A stretch of 64,000 nt of DNA, from positions 124,001 through 188,000 of the forward strand of contig NZ_CABVHU010000010.1 of the NCBI RefSeq assembly GCF_902497855.1, read 5' to 3'. A program made the translations under genes and the position numbers. Within the stretch, counting starts at the first letter, position 1. Every line of letters starts with the position of its first letter. Source of the stretch: Pseudomonas fluorescens. Lineage in GTDB: Bacteria > Pseudomonadota > Gammaproteobacteria > Pseudomonadales > Pseudomonadaceae. The notes beneath the pieces were generated by a model that was not told the DNA's origin, did no database searches, and was given only the letters and a program-made list of their open reading frames with translations. This document shows positions 53,932 to 63,159 of the stretch, piece after piece.

Positions 53932-54105
53932 ATGAACCGCAAAGCGCCTGAGACCACGGAACACCCCGACGAGCCGCGGCCACCCGGAGAAGTCGAGCGC
54001 GACAATGACGCCCTGCGCCCCACCGATCCGACCCGGCGCAAGGACAGCGGTAAAGGCACCGACAGCGGCGAATCCACTGCGCAGGAAACGGCGAAGACAT
54101 CCTGA
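53932..54105 (+). CDS. Small disordered protein, unknown function
   Basis: A 57-residue, highly charged, Pro/Glu/Asp/Lys-rich protein (KAPETTEHPDEPRPPGEVER; GKGTDSGESTAQETAKTS) that looks unfolded. GAGGAG sits about 8 bases before ATG 53932. Likely co-transcribed with the 80-residue gene. Its length is near the limit for calling. Confidence 0.55.
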   Translation: MNRKAPETTEHPDEPRPPGEVERDNDALRPTDPTRRKDSGKGTDSGESTAQETAKTS

Positions 54106-54298
54106 TCAAGGTCAAAGCTCGTCGGCATGGACCCGCAAAGGATTGAAGTTCGGAGGAAACGGGAGGATGGCTTGTGACTAGCAGTGAAGTGCCAGTATGA
54201 ACATTGAGAATTGACTCTATAGTCAATCTTGTACAACTTTTCCGTACAGGATTGATTAATGATCGAACTGGTGAGTTTGAGCGGTAATGATATTTAGG
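54106..54298. other. AT-rich stretch with inverted repeat
   Basis: No gene is seen. GC content drops sharply after about 54190. TTGACT-CTAT-AGTCAA (54211-54226) and TTGTACAA (54229-54236) are palindromic and might be operators. Confidence 0.45.
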
Positions 54299-54513
54299 TT
54301 GACATTCAATAAAGATGTTTCGATAAATTTCATGTTTATATACGGACATATTATTGAAGTTGCATTAAAATGCCTCCCGTTCGCCCAGTGTCAGGGCTCT
54401 TTACCAGTGCATGGATTGCCGAGGCCCTACACTGGGCGAACACCTTTTGAAACAGAGTGTTTAAAAGCTCCAGCATGAAAAATGGGCGGCTGTCATAGTC
54501 GCCTATTTTTTTT
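54299..54513 (+). ncRNA. Candidate small RNA gene with promoter and terminator
   Basis: A sigma70 promoter TTGACA (54299-54304) is 17 bases from GATAAA (54322-54327), giving a start near 54334. The core is a hairpin in which GTTCGCCCAGTGT (54379-54391) pairs perfectly with ACACTGGGCGAAC (54429-54441) and continues as AGGG-CTC / GAG-G-CCCT with one bulge. It ends in a terminator: GGCGGCT / AGTCGCC followed by ATTTTTTTT (54484-54513). The transcript would be about 180 bases. A 63-codon open frame on the same strand spans part of it but lacks a convincing start site. No family recognised. Confidence 0.6.
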
Positions 54514-54891
54514 ATTGGCTGATCGATTCTTCTGATTATATAGATGAATCGCTACACTATTGAGCTGCCAATCGATTGGATAATGCACTGCAAAATATAT
54601 AGGCCCGATCAACTCATCTGGAACAATATTCAGCAGGCTTTTCTACCATTGCGCTAGAAGTTGCGCAGCATTGTGGAGTTTGTTGCACTCAACTGAAGAC
54701 CATGGTGCGCAGCAGCAAAAGACGGCCTTTTACCGCAGGCAACTGCACGATCTGACGCTCGTCAAGGCCACGTGACATCACTCAAATCCAGCGGGCGACA
54801 AGTGAAACAAACTGACACCGTGAAGGGTCCATCACACAGGTCCCTGTGCGCGTTCAGCGTGCGAAAACCCCTGGAATGGAGTGAAAACGAC
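54514..54891. other. Intergenic AT-richer stretch
   Basis: I see no gene, repeat or clear promoter here. An open frame upstream of the DJ-1 gene start (54772-54891) lacks a ribosome binding site and is not typical coding sequence. Confidence 0.6.
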
Positions 54892-55569
54892 ATGAAAATC
54901 CTGATGGTGCTAACGTCCCACGATCAATTGGGTGACACCGGCAAGAAAACCGGCTTCTGGCTGGAGGAGTTCGCCGCACCGTATTACGTGTTCAAGGATG
55001 CCGGCGCTCAATTGACGTTGGCCTCGCCCAAGGGCGGCCAGCCCCCCCTGGACCCGAAAAGCGATGAGCCGGATGCGCAAACCGCGGCCACCGAGCGTTT
55101 TCGTAAAGACTCCGCCGCCCAGTCCGCCTTGGCGTCTACTGCGTTGCTCGGCAGTGTAAGAGCCGAAGATTACGACGCGGTCTTCTATCCGGGAGGCCAT
55201 GGTCCCCTGTGGGATTTGGCCGAAGACCTGAATTCGATCGCGCTGATCGAGGCGCTGCACCAGGCGGGTAAACCGGTCGCGGCAGTCTGCCACGCGCCAG
55301 GGGTGCTGCGTCACGTCAAGGATGCTGATGGCCAGCCGTTGGTCAGGGGCAAGCGCGTGACGGGCTTCACCAACACCGAGGAGGAGGCTGTGCAACTGAC
55401 GAATGTCGTGCCGTTTCTGGTGGAGGATATGCTCAAGGCCAAGGGTGGTGTTTTTTCCAAAGGCGCTGATTGGGCGAGCTACGTGGTCACGGATGGCCTG
55501 CTGCTGACGGGGCAGAATCCGGCGTCTTCGGAAGCGGTGGCTGAGGCACTTTTGGCGAAGCTGAAATAG
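54892..55569 (+). CDS. DJ-1/PfpI-family protein (type 1 glutamine amidotransferase-like)
   Basis: A 225-residue protein with the class fold and nucleophile elbow VAAVCHAPGVLRHV (Cys), GGHGPLWDL (oxyanion/Glu region), and the opening MKILMVLTSHDQLGDTGKKTGFWLEEFAAPYYVF. This subgroup (yeast Hsp31-like/HchA-like) includes glyoxalase III and deglycase-like proteins; activity not proven. GGAG lies about 10 bases before ATG 54892. Confidence 0.9.
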   Translation: MKILMVLTSHDQLGDTGKKTGFWLEEFAAPYYVFKDAGAQLTLASPKGGQPPLDPKSDEPDAQTAATERFRKDSAAQSALASTALLGSVRAEDYDAVFYPGGHGPLWDLAEDLNSIALIEALHQAGKPVAAVCHAPGVLRHVKDADGQPLVRGKRVTGFTNTEEEAVQLTNVVPFLVEDMLKAKGGVFSKGADWASYVVTDGLLLTGQNPASSEAVAEALLAKLK

Positions 55570-55577
55570 GATCAGGA

Positions 55578-55633
55578 TCGCAGCCTGCGGGGGGTGTGAA
55601 CACCAGTAGGAGCTGCCGCAGGCTGCGATCTTT
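55578..55633. repeat. REP-type inverted repeat / terminator
   Basis: GATCGCAGCCTGCGG and CCGCAGGCTGCGATC are perfect 15-bp inverted copies, followed by TTTTGA. It lies between the convergent ends of the DJ-1 gene and hglS and is likely a transcription stop. A half copy (GATCGCAGCCTTCAGCGG) occurs near 57073. Confidence 0.85.
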
Positions 55634-55648
55634 TGACTGCGTTAACGG

Positions 55649-57028
55649 TTATGCGCTTAATGCTGCGAAACACTGCTCGATCGAACGCCGCTGCGTCTCG
55701 GCATACAACCCCAACTCATCGATGGTCGATCGTCCCAGCGCCTCCTCGAATGCCTGCCGGTTCGAATGCTCCCCGTAGTGGCTTTGTGCTGCATCGCCCA
55801 GGTTCGACTGAAAAATCCCTGCCGCACTGACTGGCAGGAAGTCCTCGTACACCAGCGGTTCAACCCGCAGATAACCGCCGCTCAGCAGGTCCTCCAGGGA
55901 TGAAGATTTCAGTTCGTCCGCCCCCAGGCCTTTTGCCGTGACGAAGTAGCGAAAGTACGCCAGTTCCTGGAGCCGCATGCCTTCATAGGTATCAGGGAAT
56001 TCGCTGAAGTGCTGCGCCATCAATTCGTTGTAGCGGACCGCGTTGGCTTCGTTGGGGAAGTCGTCGAGTTCGTCCCGGGCGGCATTGAGCAGGCGGTCGT
56101 AAAGCGCACGGCCCTTGGGGGTGAGCGCGGCACCGCGCTGTTCGATTTCACCGAAGCGGGCGCTGTGGCTGCCGCGAGCGTAGGCTTGATCGGTGAAGGC
56201 GACAGGTTCGTCCAGGGCCTTGAAACTGGTCTGGCGCAACAGGATCGGGCACTGACGGCGGGGCGGACCTTCGATCACGGCTTTGGGCGTGATGCCGTGG
56301 GCGGGCATTTGCGCCTGGACCCTGTCGATGTCCAGGGTACGCGGTGTCAGGTGATTGATGTGCGGGCCTTTGAACGCCACCACGTCGGCGATCAGGCGAT
56401 GCTGGGCGCTGAGTTGCCGGTACTGCTCGGCGGTGACGGTGGCGCTGTGGTGCCAGCGAAAGGTTTCCAAGGCCTGCTCGACGAAGTCCCGGGCTTGCCG
56501 TTCGGTCAGGCCGCCCTGGCTTTCGGCGAGTTCGATGAGCATCAGCGCTGCCGGGGTGAAAATCGAGCGCTTGTCCAGTACCGACCGGGCGAAGGCTCGC
56601 AGTTCCAGGTCTTCGATCAATTCCAGGCGCAGCAGCGAGGTGAACACGCGAAACGGGCTGACCTGCAACGCCGCTTCATGCACGGCACGGAAGGCAGTGG
56701 AATGGACCGGTACGCCGGCCGGGGTCAGGTCGTAATAACCCACCGGCTGCATGCCCATGACCGCGAACAGCCGGGCGAGGGTGGCGAGTTCGGCGGCGGT
56801 GCCGACCCGGATCGCGCCATGCCGCTCCAGGTCCAGCCGTTCGATTTCACCGGTGCCGTGCAACTGGCGGGCGATCTGCGGGTCGCTGTCCAGCACATGG
56901 CGGTTGGTCTGTTCCACCAGTTCCATCAGCGCGCCATACAACGGCACTTCTTCGCGGTACATGTCGGACATCGCTTTGGAGAAGCGTTGGCGGATCAGGT
57001 CAGGGCTGATGAAGTTCGGGTGGCTCAT
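55649..57028 (-). CDS. hglS: 2-oxoadipate dioxygenase/decarboxylase (HglS/YdcJ, DUF1338)
   Basis: A 459-residue protein of the DUF1338 family. HglS of P. putida converts 2-oxoadipate to D-2-hydroxyglutarate with Fe(II) and O2, in D-lysine breakdown. Hallmarks: SPFRVFTSLLRLELI, FKGPHINHLTPRTLDIDRVQ (His of the metal site), and EGPPRRQCPILLRQTSFKALDEPV. Length is that of the family. AGGA is about 10 bases before ATG 57028. Confidence 0.88.
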   Translation of the reverse strand: MSHPNFISPDLIRQRFSKAMSDMYREEVPLYGALMELVEQTNRHVLDSDPQIARQLHGTGEIERLDLERHGAIRVGTAAELATLARLFAVMGMQPVGYYDLTPAGVPVHSTAFRAVHEAALQVSPFRVFTSLLRLELIEDLELRAFARSVLDKRSIFTPAALMLIELAESQGGLTERQARDFVEQALETFRWHHSATVTAEQYRQLSAQHRLIADVVAFKGPHINHLTPRTLDIDRVQAQMPAHGITPKAVIEGPPRRQCPILLRQTSFKALDEPVAFTDQAYARGSHSARFGEIEQRGAALTPKGRALYDRLLNAARDELDDFPNEANAVRYNELMAQHFSEFPDTYEGMRLQELAYFRYFVTAKGLGADELKSSSLEDLLSGGYLRVEPLVYEDFLPVSAAGIFQSNLGDAAQSHYGEHSNRQAFEEALGRSTIDELGLYAETQRRSIEQCFAALSA

Positions 57029-57140
57029 GAAAAAGGATTCCTGGCGCGGTGACGTGAAGGATGAGGGAAAAGATCGCAGCCTTCAGCGGCGCCGACAAAC
57101 GAAGAATCTTCCGGACTTCATTCTGCCAAGGACTGCTTGC

Positions 57141-58097
57141 TCAGTGCAGCCGTTGGTCCTGGGGGCTTTCCGAACGCTGGGATGCCAAAAACTCCCGATA
57201 GACCCGCGCCGTGTTCGAAGGGTCTTCGACCATCGGCAGATGGCCGATGCCTTCGAGGATCTCCACCCGCAAATCGTCGATGCCTTTACTCCAGATGGCC
57301 ACGCTGCTGACATCGATCAAGCGGTCCTTGCGTCCCCACAGCAATAGCGCCGGGCACCTGATGTCGGGAAGCCGCGGTTCCATCGGCGCACTGGCGCGAT
57401 AATCCCGGAAGATTTCTTCCAGTTCATCGCAGGCCTGTTCGTAGCGCTGGGCCATGGCATCGAGCACCACACCGGGAACCCACGGCGGCTGGGCCATGGT
57501 CATGGCGTAGAAACGCTGGAATTCTTCTTTTGAATGGATCAGGAACGGGTTGTGACCCTTGCCCAGGTGGCGCTCCAGATCACTGACTTCGGGGGCGGTG
57601 ACACCGGCCGGGTCGATCAGCGCGACTGAGACAATGCGGTCCGGATAAGTGGCCGCCAGCCACGCCGCCATGTAGCCACCCATGGCGCTGCCGATCACAT
57701 GGACCTTTTCGACGCCGCAGACGTCCAGCAACTGGATCATCCGCTTGGCCTGCACCGCAATGTCGTAACCGCCGCCCGCCTTGAAGCCGGTTTCCCCATG
57801 ACCGGCAATGTCGGGGATGATCACCCGATAATTGCCGACAAAGTACCGGGCAAAGCGCAGCCAGATGTTCTTGTCGGCGCCGCAACCGTGGAGCATCAGC
57901 ACGCTGCTGGACGCCTCGTACGGTCCGCCCTGCCAGGTCGAGACGGTCATTTCCGTGATCGGCACGACGATCTTGTGCAGGCGATACAATTTGGCTTCTG
58001 CCGCCATGTTCAGGTCATACAGCCAGTGCCCGATGGCCGGGTAGCTCAACCAGCTCCAGGCCACGAAAACCGCGATTGCGACAACCAACAAAAGCAT
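57141..58097 (-). CDS. Membrane-anchored alpha/beta hydrolase with Ser-to-Ala at the nucleophile
   Basis: A 318-residue alpha/beta hydrolase fold with an N-terminal membrane helix (LLLVVAIAVFVAWSWLSY). Oxyanion HGCG, GHGETGF, acid in LLLWGRKDRLID and His in GIGHLPMVEDP are present. The elbow reads VIGSAMGGYM: aligned to the usual G-x-S-x-G-G, Ala138 stands where the catalytic Ser should be and a Ser precedes it. It may be inactive, or bind a ligand, or use another residue. Known relatives act on lipids/esters. Confidence 0.85.
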   Translation of the reverse strand: MLLLVVAIAVFVAWSWLSYPAIGHWLYDLNMAAEAKLYRLHKIVVPITEMTVSTWQGGPYEASSSVLMLHGCGADKNIWLRFARYFVGNYRVIIPDIAGHGETGFKAGGGYDIAVQAKRMIQLLDVCGVEKVHVIGSAMGGYMAAWLAATYPDRIVSVALIDPAGVTAPEVSDLERHLGKGHNPFLIHSKEEFQRFYAMTMAQPPWVPGVVLDAMAQRYEQACDELEEIFRDYRASAPMEPRLPDIRCPALLLWGRKDRLIDVSSVAIWSKGIDDLRVEILEGIGHLPMVEDPSNTARVYREFLASQRSESPQDQRLH

Positions 58098-58315
58098 CAG
58101 CGTCTTCCTTCTATCTGATCAGAACAGGTTGTGATCGAATCATTTCAGTGTAGGTCCGTTCCGCTCAGGGGCGAATTTCGATAGGCGCAGACCTGGTTTT
58201 TTTCAATGGGCCAATACCGCCAGCCGGTGATGGCTATTTAACGTTGCCCTGATAAACTTCCAGCACACCTGCAACCCCGGTGTGTTCAGGTTCCGTTCAG
58301 AGGCATAGAGGCCCC

Positions 58316-59389
58316 ATGGAAAAAACGGGAGGAAAAGGACTTTCACTGGCCAGGAGGCTCTATACATCGCGAATCCTGGGCCTGGCCCTTGGGCTGTTGT
58401 GCGTGGGCGCGGCGATGTATCCACTCGATCCGCCACCGTGGGTCTGGGTGTTGATGCTGCTCAACGGCATCCTCTGGCCGCATGTGGCCTACCAATGGGC
58501 ACGTCGGGCGAAGGTGCCCTTCCACGCCGAACACCGCAATATCCTGGTCGATGCCTTTCTCGGCGGTTTCTGGGTCGCCGCCATGCAATTCAATCCGCTG
58601 CCCAGCGCGGCGACGCTGTCGATGATGGCGATGAACAATGTGGCAATCGGTGGCCTGCGTTTCCTGCTGGTGGGGACCGTCGCGCAGGTGCTGGGGGGCG
58701 GTATCGGCTGGCTGATTTTCAGGCCGCTGTTCATCCCCCAGACCACGCCGTTGCAGATGTATGCTTGTCTGCCCTTGCTGAGTCTCTACCCGTTGGCGCT
58801 GGGCTGGATCTGCTTCCGTCAGGCCACGACCCTGGGCCGGCACAAACGTGAGTTGCTCGCGCTGAGCCGCACTGACAGCCTCACCGGCCTGCTCAATCAC
58901 GGTGCCTGGAAGGATCAATTGGAGGTCGAATTCCAGCGTTGCCAACGCCAGCATCAGGGTGGGGCGGTTGCTTTGATCGACATTGACCATTTCAAAACCA
59001 TCAACGACACCTACGGCCATGTCGCAGGGGATATCGTGTTGCGCCAGCTGAGCAAGATGCTCAAGCAGAACCTGCGGGCCGCCGACCTCGCCGGGCGTTA
59101 CGGTGGCGATGAATTCTGTGTGATCCTCCCGGACCTGCCCCTCGCCAGCGCCGCCGCTGCCATGGATGCCCTGCGAGATCGCTTCGCCACGCTGGGCTAT
59201 GAGCAGAACCCGGCACTGAGAGTCAGTTTGAGTATCGGCCTGGCGGCCATCAATCCGGCCCACACCGACGCGACCTTCTGGCTCAACGATGCCGACCGGG
59301 CGTTGTATGAAGCCAAAACGACGGGGCGCAACCGGGTGATCTGCTGCGGCGACGGCAGGCCTCGTCACGAATTGCTCGACCCGGTCTGA
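58316..59389 (+). CDS. MASE2-GGDEF diguanylate cyclase
   Basis: A 357-residue inner-membrane enzyme: N-terminal MASE2 domain with several helices (LGLALGLLCVGAAMYPLDPPPWVW), then GGDEF domain from ~200 with SRTDSLTGLLNHGAW, DIDHFKTINDTYGH, and the intact active site RYGGDEF. An RxxD inhibitory site (RAAD) stands 5 residues before it, so product inhibition is likely. It makes c-di-GMP, as does AdrA/DgcC of enterics, which promotes matrix formation. ATG 58316 is the chosen start. Confidence 0.92.
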   Translation: MEKTGGKGLSLARRLYTSRILGLALGLLCVGAAMYPLDPPPWVWVLMLLNGILWPHVAYQWARRAKVPFHAEHRNILVDAFLGGFWVAAMQFNPLPSAATLSMMAMNNVAIGGLRFLLVGTVAQVLGGGIGWLIFRPLFIPQTTPLQMYACLPLLSLYPLALGWICFRQATTLGRHKRELLALSRTDSLTGLLNHGAWKDQLEVEFQRCQRQHQGGAVALIDIDHFKTINDTYGHVAGDIVLRQLSKMLKQNLRAADLAGRYGGDEFCVILPDLPLASAAAAMDALRDRFATLGYEQNPALRVSLSIGLAAINPAHTDATFWLNDADRALYEAKTTGRNRVICCGDGRPRHELLDPV

Positions 59390-59403
59390 GGGCCTGCACA
59401 GAC

Positions 59404-59500
59404 CCCTGTAGGAGCTGGCTTGCCAGCGAAGGCGCCCGGTCAGTCGATACAGATGTTGTCTGACACACCGCTTTCGCTGGCAAGCCAGCTCCTACAGGGG
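59404..59500. repeat. REP pair (inverted)
   Basis: CCTGTAGGAGCTGGCTTGCC (about 59404) and GGCAAGCCAGCTCCTACAGG (ending about 59500) with a spacer, almost identical to the pair at 6841. Confidence 0.9.
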
Positions 59501-59601
59501 GTTGTGGTCATTCAGGTCCGTATGCGTCGCATTCGGTATGGAGCCGTGCGTCTCAGTCAGGTAGGGTTTCAGCTCCCCTGACACGAAACAAGGATCGATT
59601 C

Positions 59602-60843
59602 ATGGCGCTCAATCTACCTCGCTCCCTGCTCGCCACCAGCCTCGGCTTGACCCTCGCCTTCGGCGCTTTCACCCCCGTTGCATTCGCCGAACCCCACAAG
59701 CAAGTCCTTGCCGACTCCGAACAGTACAAGGGTGAAGCCCTGAAACTGCTGGAGCGGCTGGTGAACATCGACTCCGGCTCCGGTTATGAACCGGGCCTGA
59801 CCCAAGTCAGCGACATTGCCATCGACGAGTTGAAAAAACTCGGTGCCACCATCGAACTCGTGCCGAACACCCCGGACAAAAGCAACCATGTACTCGCGAC
59901 CCTGAAAGGCACCGGCAAGGCGAAAATCCTGTTGATGGCGCACATGGACACCGTATTCAAGGAAGGCTCCGCGGCCGAGCGGCCATTCCATATCAAGGAA
60001 GGCCGCGCCTACGGGCCGGGGGTGATGGACGACAAGGGCGGTATCGTCGCCGGCATCTATGCGCTGAAAGTCCTGAATAACCTCGACTTCAAGGACTACG
60101 CCCAGATCACCTTCCTGCTCGACGCCAGCGAAGAAACCGGCTCGGACATCGCCACCGACCTGATCAAGAAAACCGCCAAGGCCCACGACGTGACCCTCAA
60201 CCTCGAACCGGGTCGCCCGGCGGATGGCCTGGTGGTGTGGCGCAAAGGCAGTGCCACCGCGGTGGTCGAGGTCAAAGGCAAAGCTGCCCATGCCGGTGTC
60301 GCGCCGGAACTGGGTCGCAACGCCGCGATGGAAGCGGCGCACCAGATTCTGCAACTGGGCAAACTGGGGGATGCGGAAAAGAAAACCACCATCAACTTCA
60401 CTGTGATCAAGGCCGGCGACCGCACCAACGTGATCCCGGATCAGGCCACGGCCAAGGCCGACGTGCGGGCCGCGGTGCCGGAGGAGTTAGACCGGATCGA
60501 GAAGGACCTGGCGCGGGTGTCCAAGGACAAGCTGATTGCCGAGACTGAAGTCACTACCACGCTTCAACGCGGGCTGCCGCCGATGCCGCAAACGGCGGAG
60601 TCGGATCGGTTGATGGCCATGGCGCAGGGGATCTACGGTGAAATCGGGCGCAAGTTGACGGAAGAAGGCAGTGGCGGGGCGGCGGATGCCAGCCTCTCGG
60701 CGGGTGTGGGGACCCCGACCCTGGATGGGTTCGGGATTGTCGGCGGCAATATTCATACGCCGCAGGAATACGCGGAAGTGGAAAGCGTGGCGCCGCGGAT
60801 TTATCTGTTGTCGCGGATGATTATGGAGTTGGCCAAGAAGTAA
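59602..60843 (+). CDS. Secreted M20 metallopeptidase, carboxypeptidase G2-like
   Basis: A 413-residue zinc peptidase with signal peptide (SLLATSLGLTLAFGAFTPVAFA). Metal and catalytic motifs are complete: LLMAHMDTVF (His, Asp), GPGVMDDKGG, LLDASEETGS (Glu-Glu), and IHTPQEYAEV (His). The length and motifs match carboxypeptidase G2 of Pseudomonas RS-16, which cuts C-terminal glutamate from folates. Substrate assumed from similarity. Confidence 0.9.
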   Translation: MALNLPRSLLATSLGLTLAFGAFTPVAFAEPHKQVLADSEQYKGEALKLLERLVNIDSGSGYEPGLTQVSDIAIDELKKLGATIELVPNTPDKSNHVLATLKGTGKAKILLMAHMDTVFKEGSAAERPFHIKEGRAYGPGVMDDKGGIVAGIYALKVLNNLDFKDYAQITFLLDASEETGSDIATDLIKKTAKAHDVTLNLEPGRPADGLVVWRKGSATAVVEVKGKAAHAGVAPELGRNAAMEAAHQILQLGKLGDAEKKTTINFTVIKAGDRTNVIPDQATAKADVRAAVPEELDRIEKDLARVSKDKLIAETEVTTTLQRGLPPMPQTAESDRLMAMAQGIYGEIGRKLTEEGSGGAADASLSAGVGTPTLDGFGIVGGNIHTPQEYAEVESVAPRIYLLSRMIMELAKK

Positions 60844-60892
60844 GCTAAGCGCGGGGCAAGCCCGCGGATCTCGCGGTGTAGCGACTGGCCCC

Positions 60893-60990
60893 TTCGCGAG
60901 CAGGCTCGCTCCCACATTGGATCTTTGTCGTACACAATATTTGTATACGCAGGAGATTCAATGTGGGAGCGAGCCTGCTCGCGAAGGCGT
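60893..60990. repeat. REP pair of a second family
   Basis: CGCGAGCAGGCTCGCTCCCACA (about 60894) and TGTGGGAGCGAGCCTGCTCG (ending about 60985), with an AT-rich spacer. This family differs from the GTAGGAGC-type elements found elsewhere in the window. Confidence 0.88.
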
Positions 60991-61024
60991 CCTGTCAGTC
61001 AATACAGCTTTACCTGCCGCACTG

Positions 61025-61894
61025 TCACTCCTTGACGCTCATGAACTCCTGCGCCCAACGAATATATTCCTCAGGCTGCGTATAGGTATGCGTCAGTTCG
61101 GTCGCGCTCAGGTCCGAGGCCTGGGTAAAGATCTGCCGTTGCTCACGCAAACTGTCGTAAGTGGCCTTGATCGCAGCGAAGTACGCACCATGGCCATCGA
61201 TGGTGACCCGCACACCCAGTTCGGCCAGGCGCTTGTCGTCGCGCAGCAGCGGGTTACCGTAGGTGACCAGCATCAGTGGCACGCTCAGGTGCTCGGCAAT
61301 CTGCTCCAGCTGGTCGAAATCCTTTACCCCGACCATGCAAATCCCGTCCGCGCCGGCCTGCTGGTAATGCCGGGTGCGGCTGATGATTTCCTGGATCGGC
61401 AGGATACCGGCGTTGGTACGGGCGATGATCGCCATCTCCGGGTCGACCCGGGCCTCCAGCGCCGCGCGAATCTTGCCGACACCTTCGGCTACCGTGATCA
61501 GGTCGGTGGATTTGCGGCCGAACTGCGCCGGCAGCAGGGTGTCTTCGATGGTCAGCGCGGCCACGCCGGCGCGCTCGAGTTCGACGATGGTACGCATCAC
61601 GTTAAGCGCGTTACCGTAGCCGTGGTCGGCGTCGGCGATGACTGGCAATTGGGCCACGCGGCCGATGCGAGTGGCCTGCTCGGCGAACTCGCTGAGGGTG
61701 ATCAAGGCAAAATCGGGGGCGCCCAGTACCTGCAACGACGCAACCGAACCGCCGAGGATCCCCACTTCAAAACCCAGGTCGGCGGCAATGCGTGCCGACA
61801 TCGGGTCGAAGACCGACGCGGTGTGATAACAGGCATCGGAGGCGAACAGCTGGCGAAAGTTACGGCGCAAATCTTGATGTGAAAGCCTGGACAT
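61025..61894 (-). CDS. Oxaloacetate decarboxylase, PA4872-type (PEP mutase/isocitrate lyase superfamily)
   Basis: A 289-residue cytosolic enzyme that closely matches P. aeruginosa PA4872: ACYHTASVFDPMSARIAADLGFEVGILGGSVASLQVLGAPDFALITLSEF, then VIADADHGYGNALNVMRT (metal Asp residues) and IEDTLLPAQFGRKSTDLI. That protein removes CO2 from oxaloacetate with Mg2+. It stands alone, 170 bases after aruG on the same strand. ATG 61894. Confidence 0.92.
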   Translation of the reverse strand: MSRLSHQDLRRNFRQLFASDACYHTASVFDPMSARIAADLGFEVGILGGSVASLQVLGAPDFALITLSEFAEQATRIGRVAQLPVIADADHGYGNALNVMRTIVELERAGVAALTIEDTLLPAQFGRKSTDLITVAEGVGKIRAALEARVDPEMAIIARTNAGILPIQEIISRTRHYQQAGADGICMVGVKDFDQLEQIAEHLSVPLMLVTYGNPLLRDDKRLAELGVRVTIDGHGAYFAAIKATYDSLREQRQIFTQASDLSATELTHTYTQPEEYIRWAQEFMSVKE

Positions 61895-62064
61895 ATGAGT
61901 TCCACCAATGGAATGGACGGGCTTGAGCAAAAGTGTCAACGCCGAAGAAGTAAAAGGCTATCACGCGCGAGGGGGAGAAATGATGACGAATTTGCAGGCA
62001 ATCGCGCGATGACCCCTATTGCTGTGGCAAGCTCCCTCGCCACAATGCCAGTGCCAGCGCGTGA

Positions 62065-63098
62065 TCACGCCGCCACTGCTTGCGGTTGTCGATCGAGCAG
62101 CGGCACGGCGCGCACCGAGTTGCCGGGTTGCAGTTGCAGGCGTTTGGCGGTAAGGCGGTCGACGATCAGGCTGTCGCCCACCCGCCGCGCGCGCGCGCTG
62201 GTGATGCGGCAGTTTTCCAGGCGGCGGTTGTGGATCAGCCATACCGGTGCTTCGTCGTCCGGCGTTCCGATGGCCAGCACCAGTGGCTGGCTGTCGCGCA
62301 CGGTGCGGATTGTCGAAATCGGCGCCTCGATGACCGGGCCGGCGTCGAAAATGTCGATATAGCCCTTATGGGCAAAGCCTTCGGCGGTGAGAACTTTCAA
62401 CGCCGACTCGGTATTCGGATGGGCTTTGCCGATCACCGCCCGGGCCTGTTCGGTCAGCAGGCAGGTGTAGAGCGGCTGGCGTGGCATCAGCTCGGCGATG
62501 AATGATTTGTTGCCAGCCCGGACAAGTGATCGGCATGGCTGAAATCCATCTTGAAAAAATGCCGGCCCAGACTGTCCCAGAACGGCGAGCTCCCTTGTTC
62601 GTCGGCGCGGCCACGCAGTTCGGCGATCAGTTTGTCGCCAAACAGGTGCGCAAACTCGGCAACGAACAACAGGCGCCCCAATGACAGCAGTCGACCATTG
62701 TTGCCCTGGCGTTGATCGGTTCGCAGGAACAAAGAGCAGATTTCCGATTGCCCGGTCATTTCATTGTTCAGGAACAAGGTCGGGATCTGCCGCTGGATCC
62801 CCAGGTCCGGCGATGAACTGACCGTGAGCCCGACCCGGTAGTTGTACCAGGGCTCACGCAGGCCGACGGCCCCCGTCAGGGCGCTGACCCCCACCACTTG
62901 TTGATCGTCATCTTCGAGCACGAACAGGTAATCGGCATCGGCGCGCTCGACCTGCTCGGCGAAGGTGCGTTGGGCCCAGCGCACCCGGTGGGCCAGGCGT
63001 TCCTCACTGGCCGGCAGGGTGGTGAACCCGGGGCCGGCCTGCCGCGCGAGCGCGAGCAAGGCAGGCAGGTCGGTGACGCTGACCGGACGGACAATCAT
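62065..63098 (-). pseudogene. aruG: Arginine N-succinyltransferase beta subunit aruG (astA), one-base frameshift
   Basis: The protein is broken in two frames. 63098-62487 gives MIVRPVSVTDLPALLALARQAGPGFTTL ... FFKMDFSHADHLSGL; 62487-62065 gives MPRQPLYTCLLTEQARAVIGKAHPNTE ... RLQLQPGNSVRAVPLLD. Family members read HLSGLGNKSFIAELMPRQP at this point; one missing C in the run at 62513-62514 would restore it, and 1034 + 1 bases gives exactly 345 codons. AruFG succinylates arginine in the AST pathway. Either a true mutation or a sequencing error. Confidence 0.9.
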
Positions 63099-63159
63099 GA
63101 TGCAGTTCCTTCTTCACGCCTGTTCGGACGCTGTCGTCGGGCACGGGGCCGGAGGCTGC

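Noticed and set aside
54287..54478. 63-codon open frame over the small RNA candidate
   Set aside because: No ribosome binding site, unusual composition, and it crosses the perfect hairpin.
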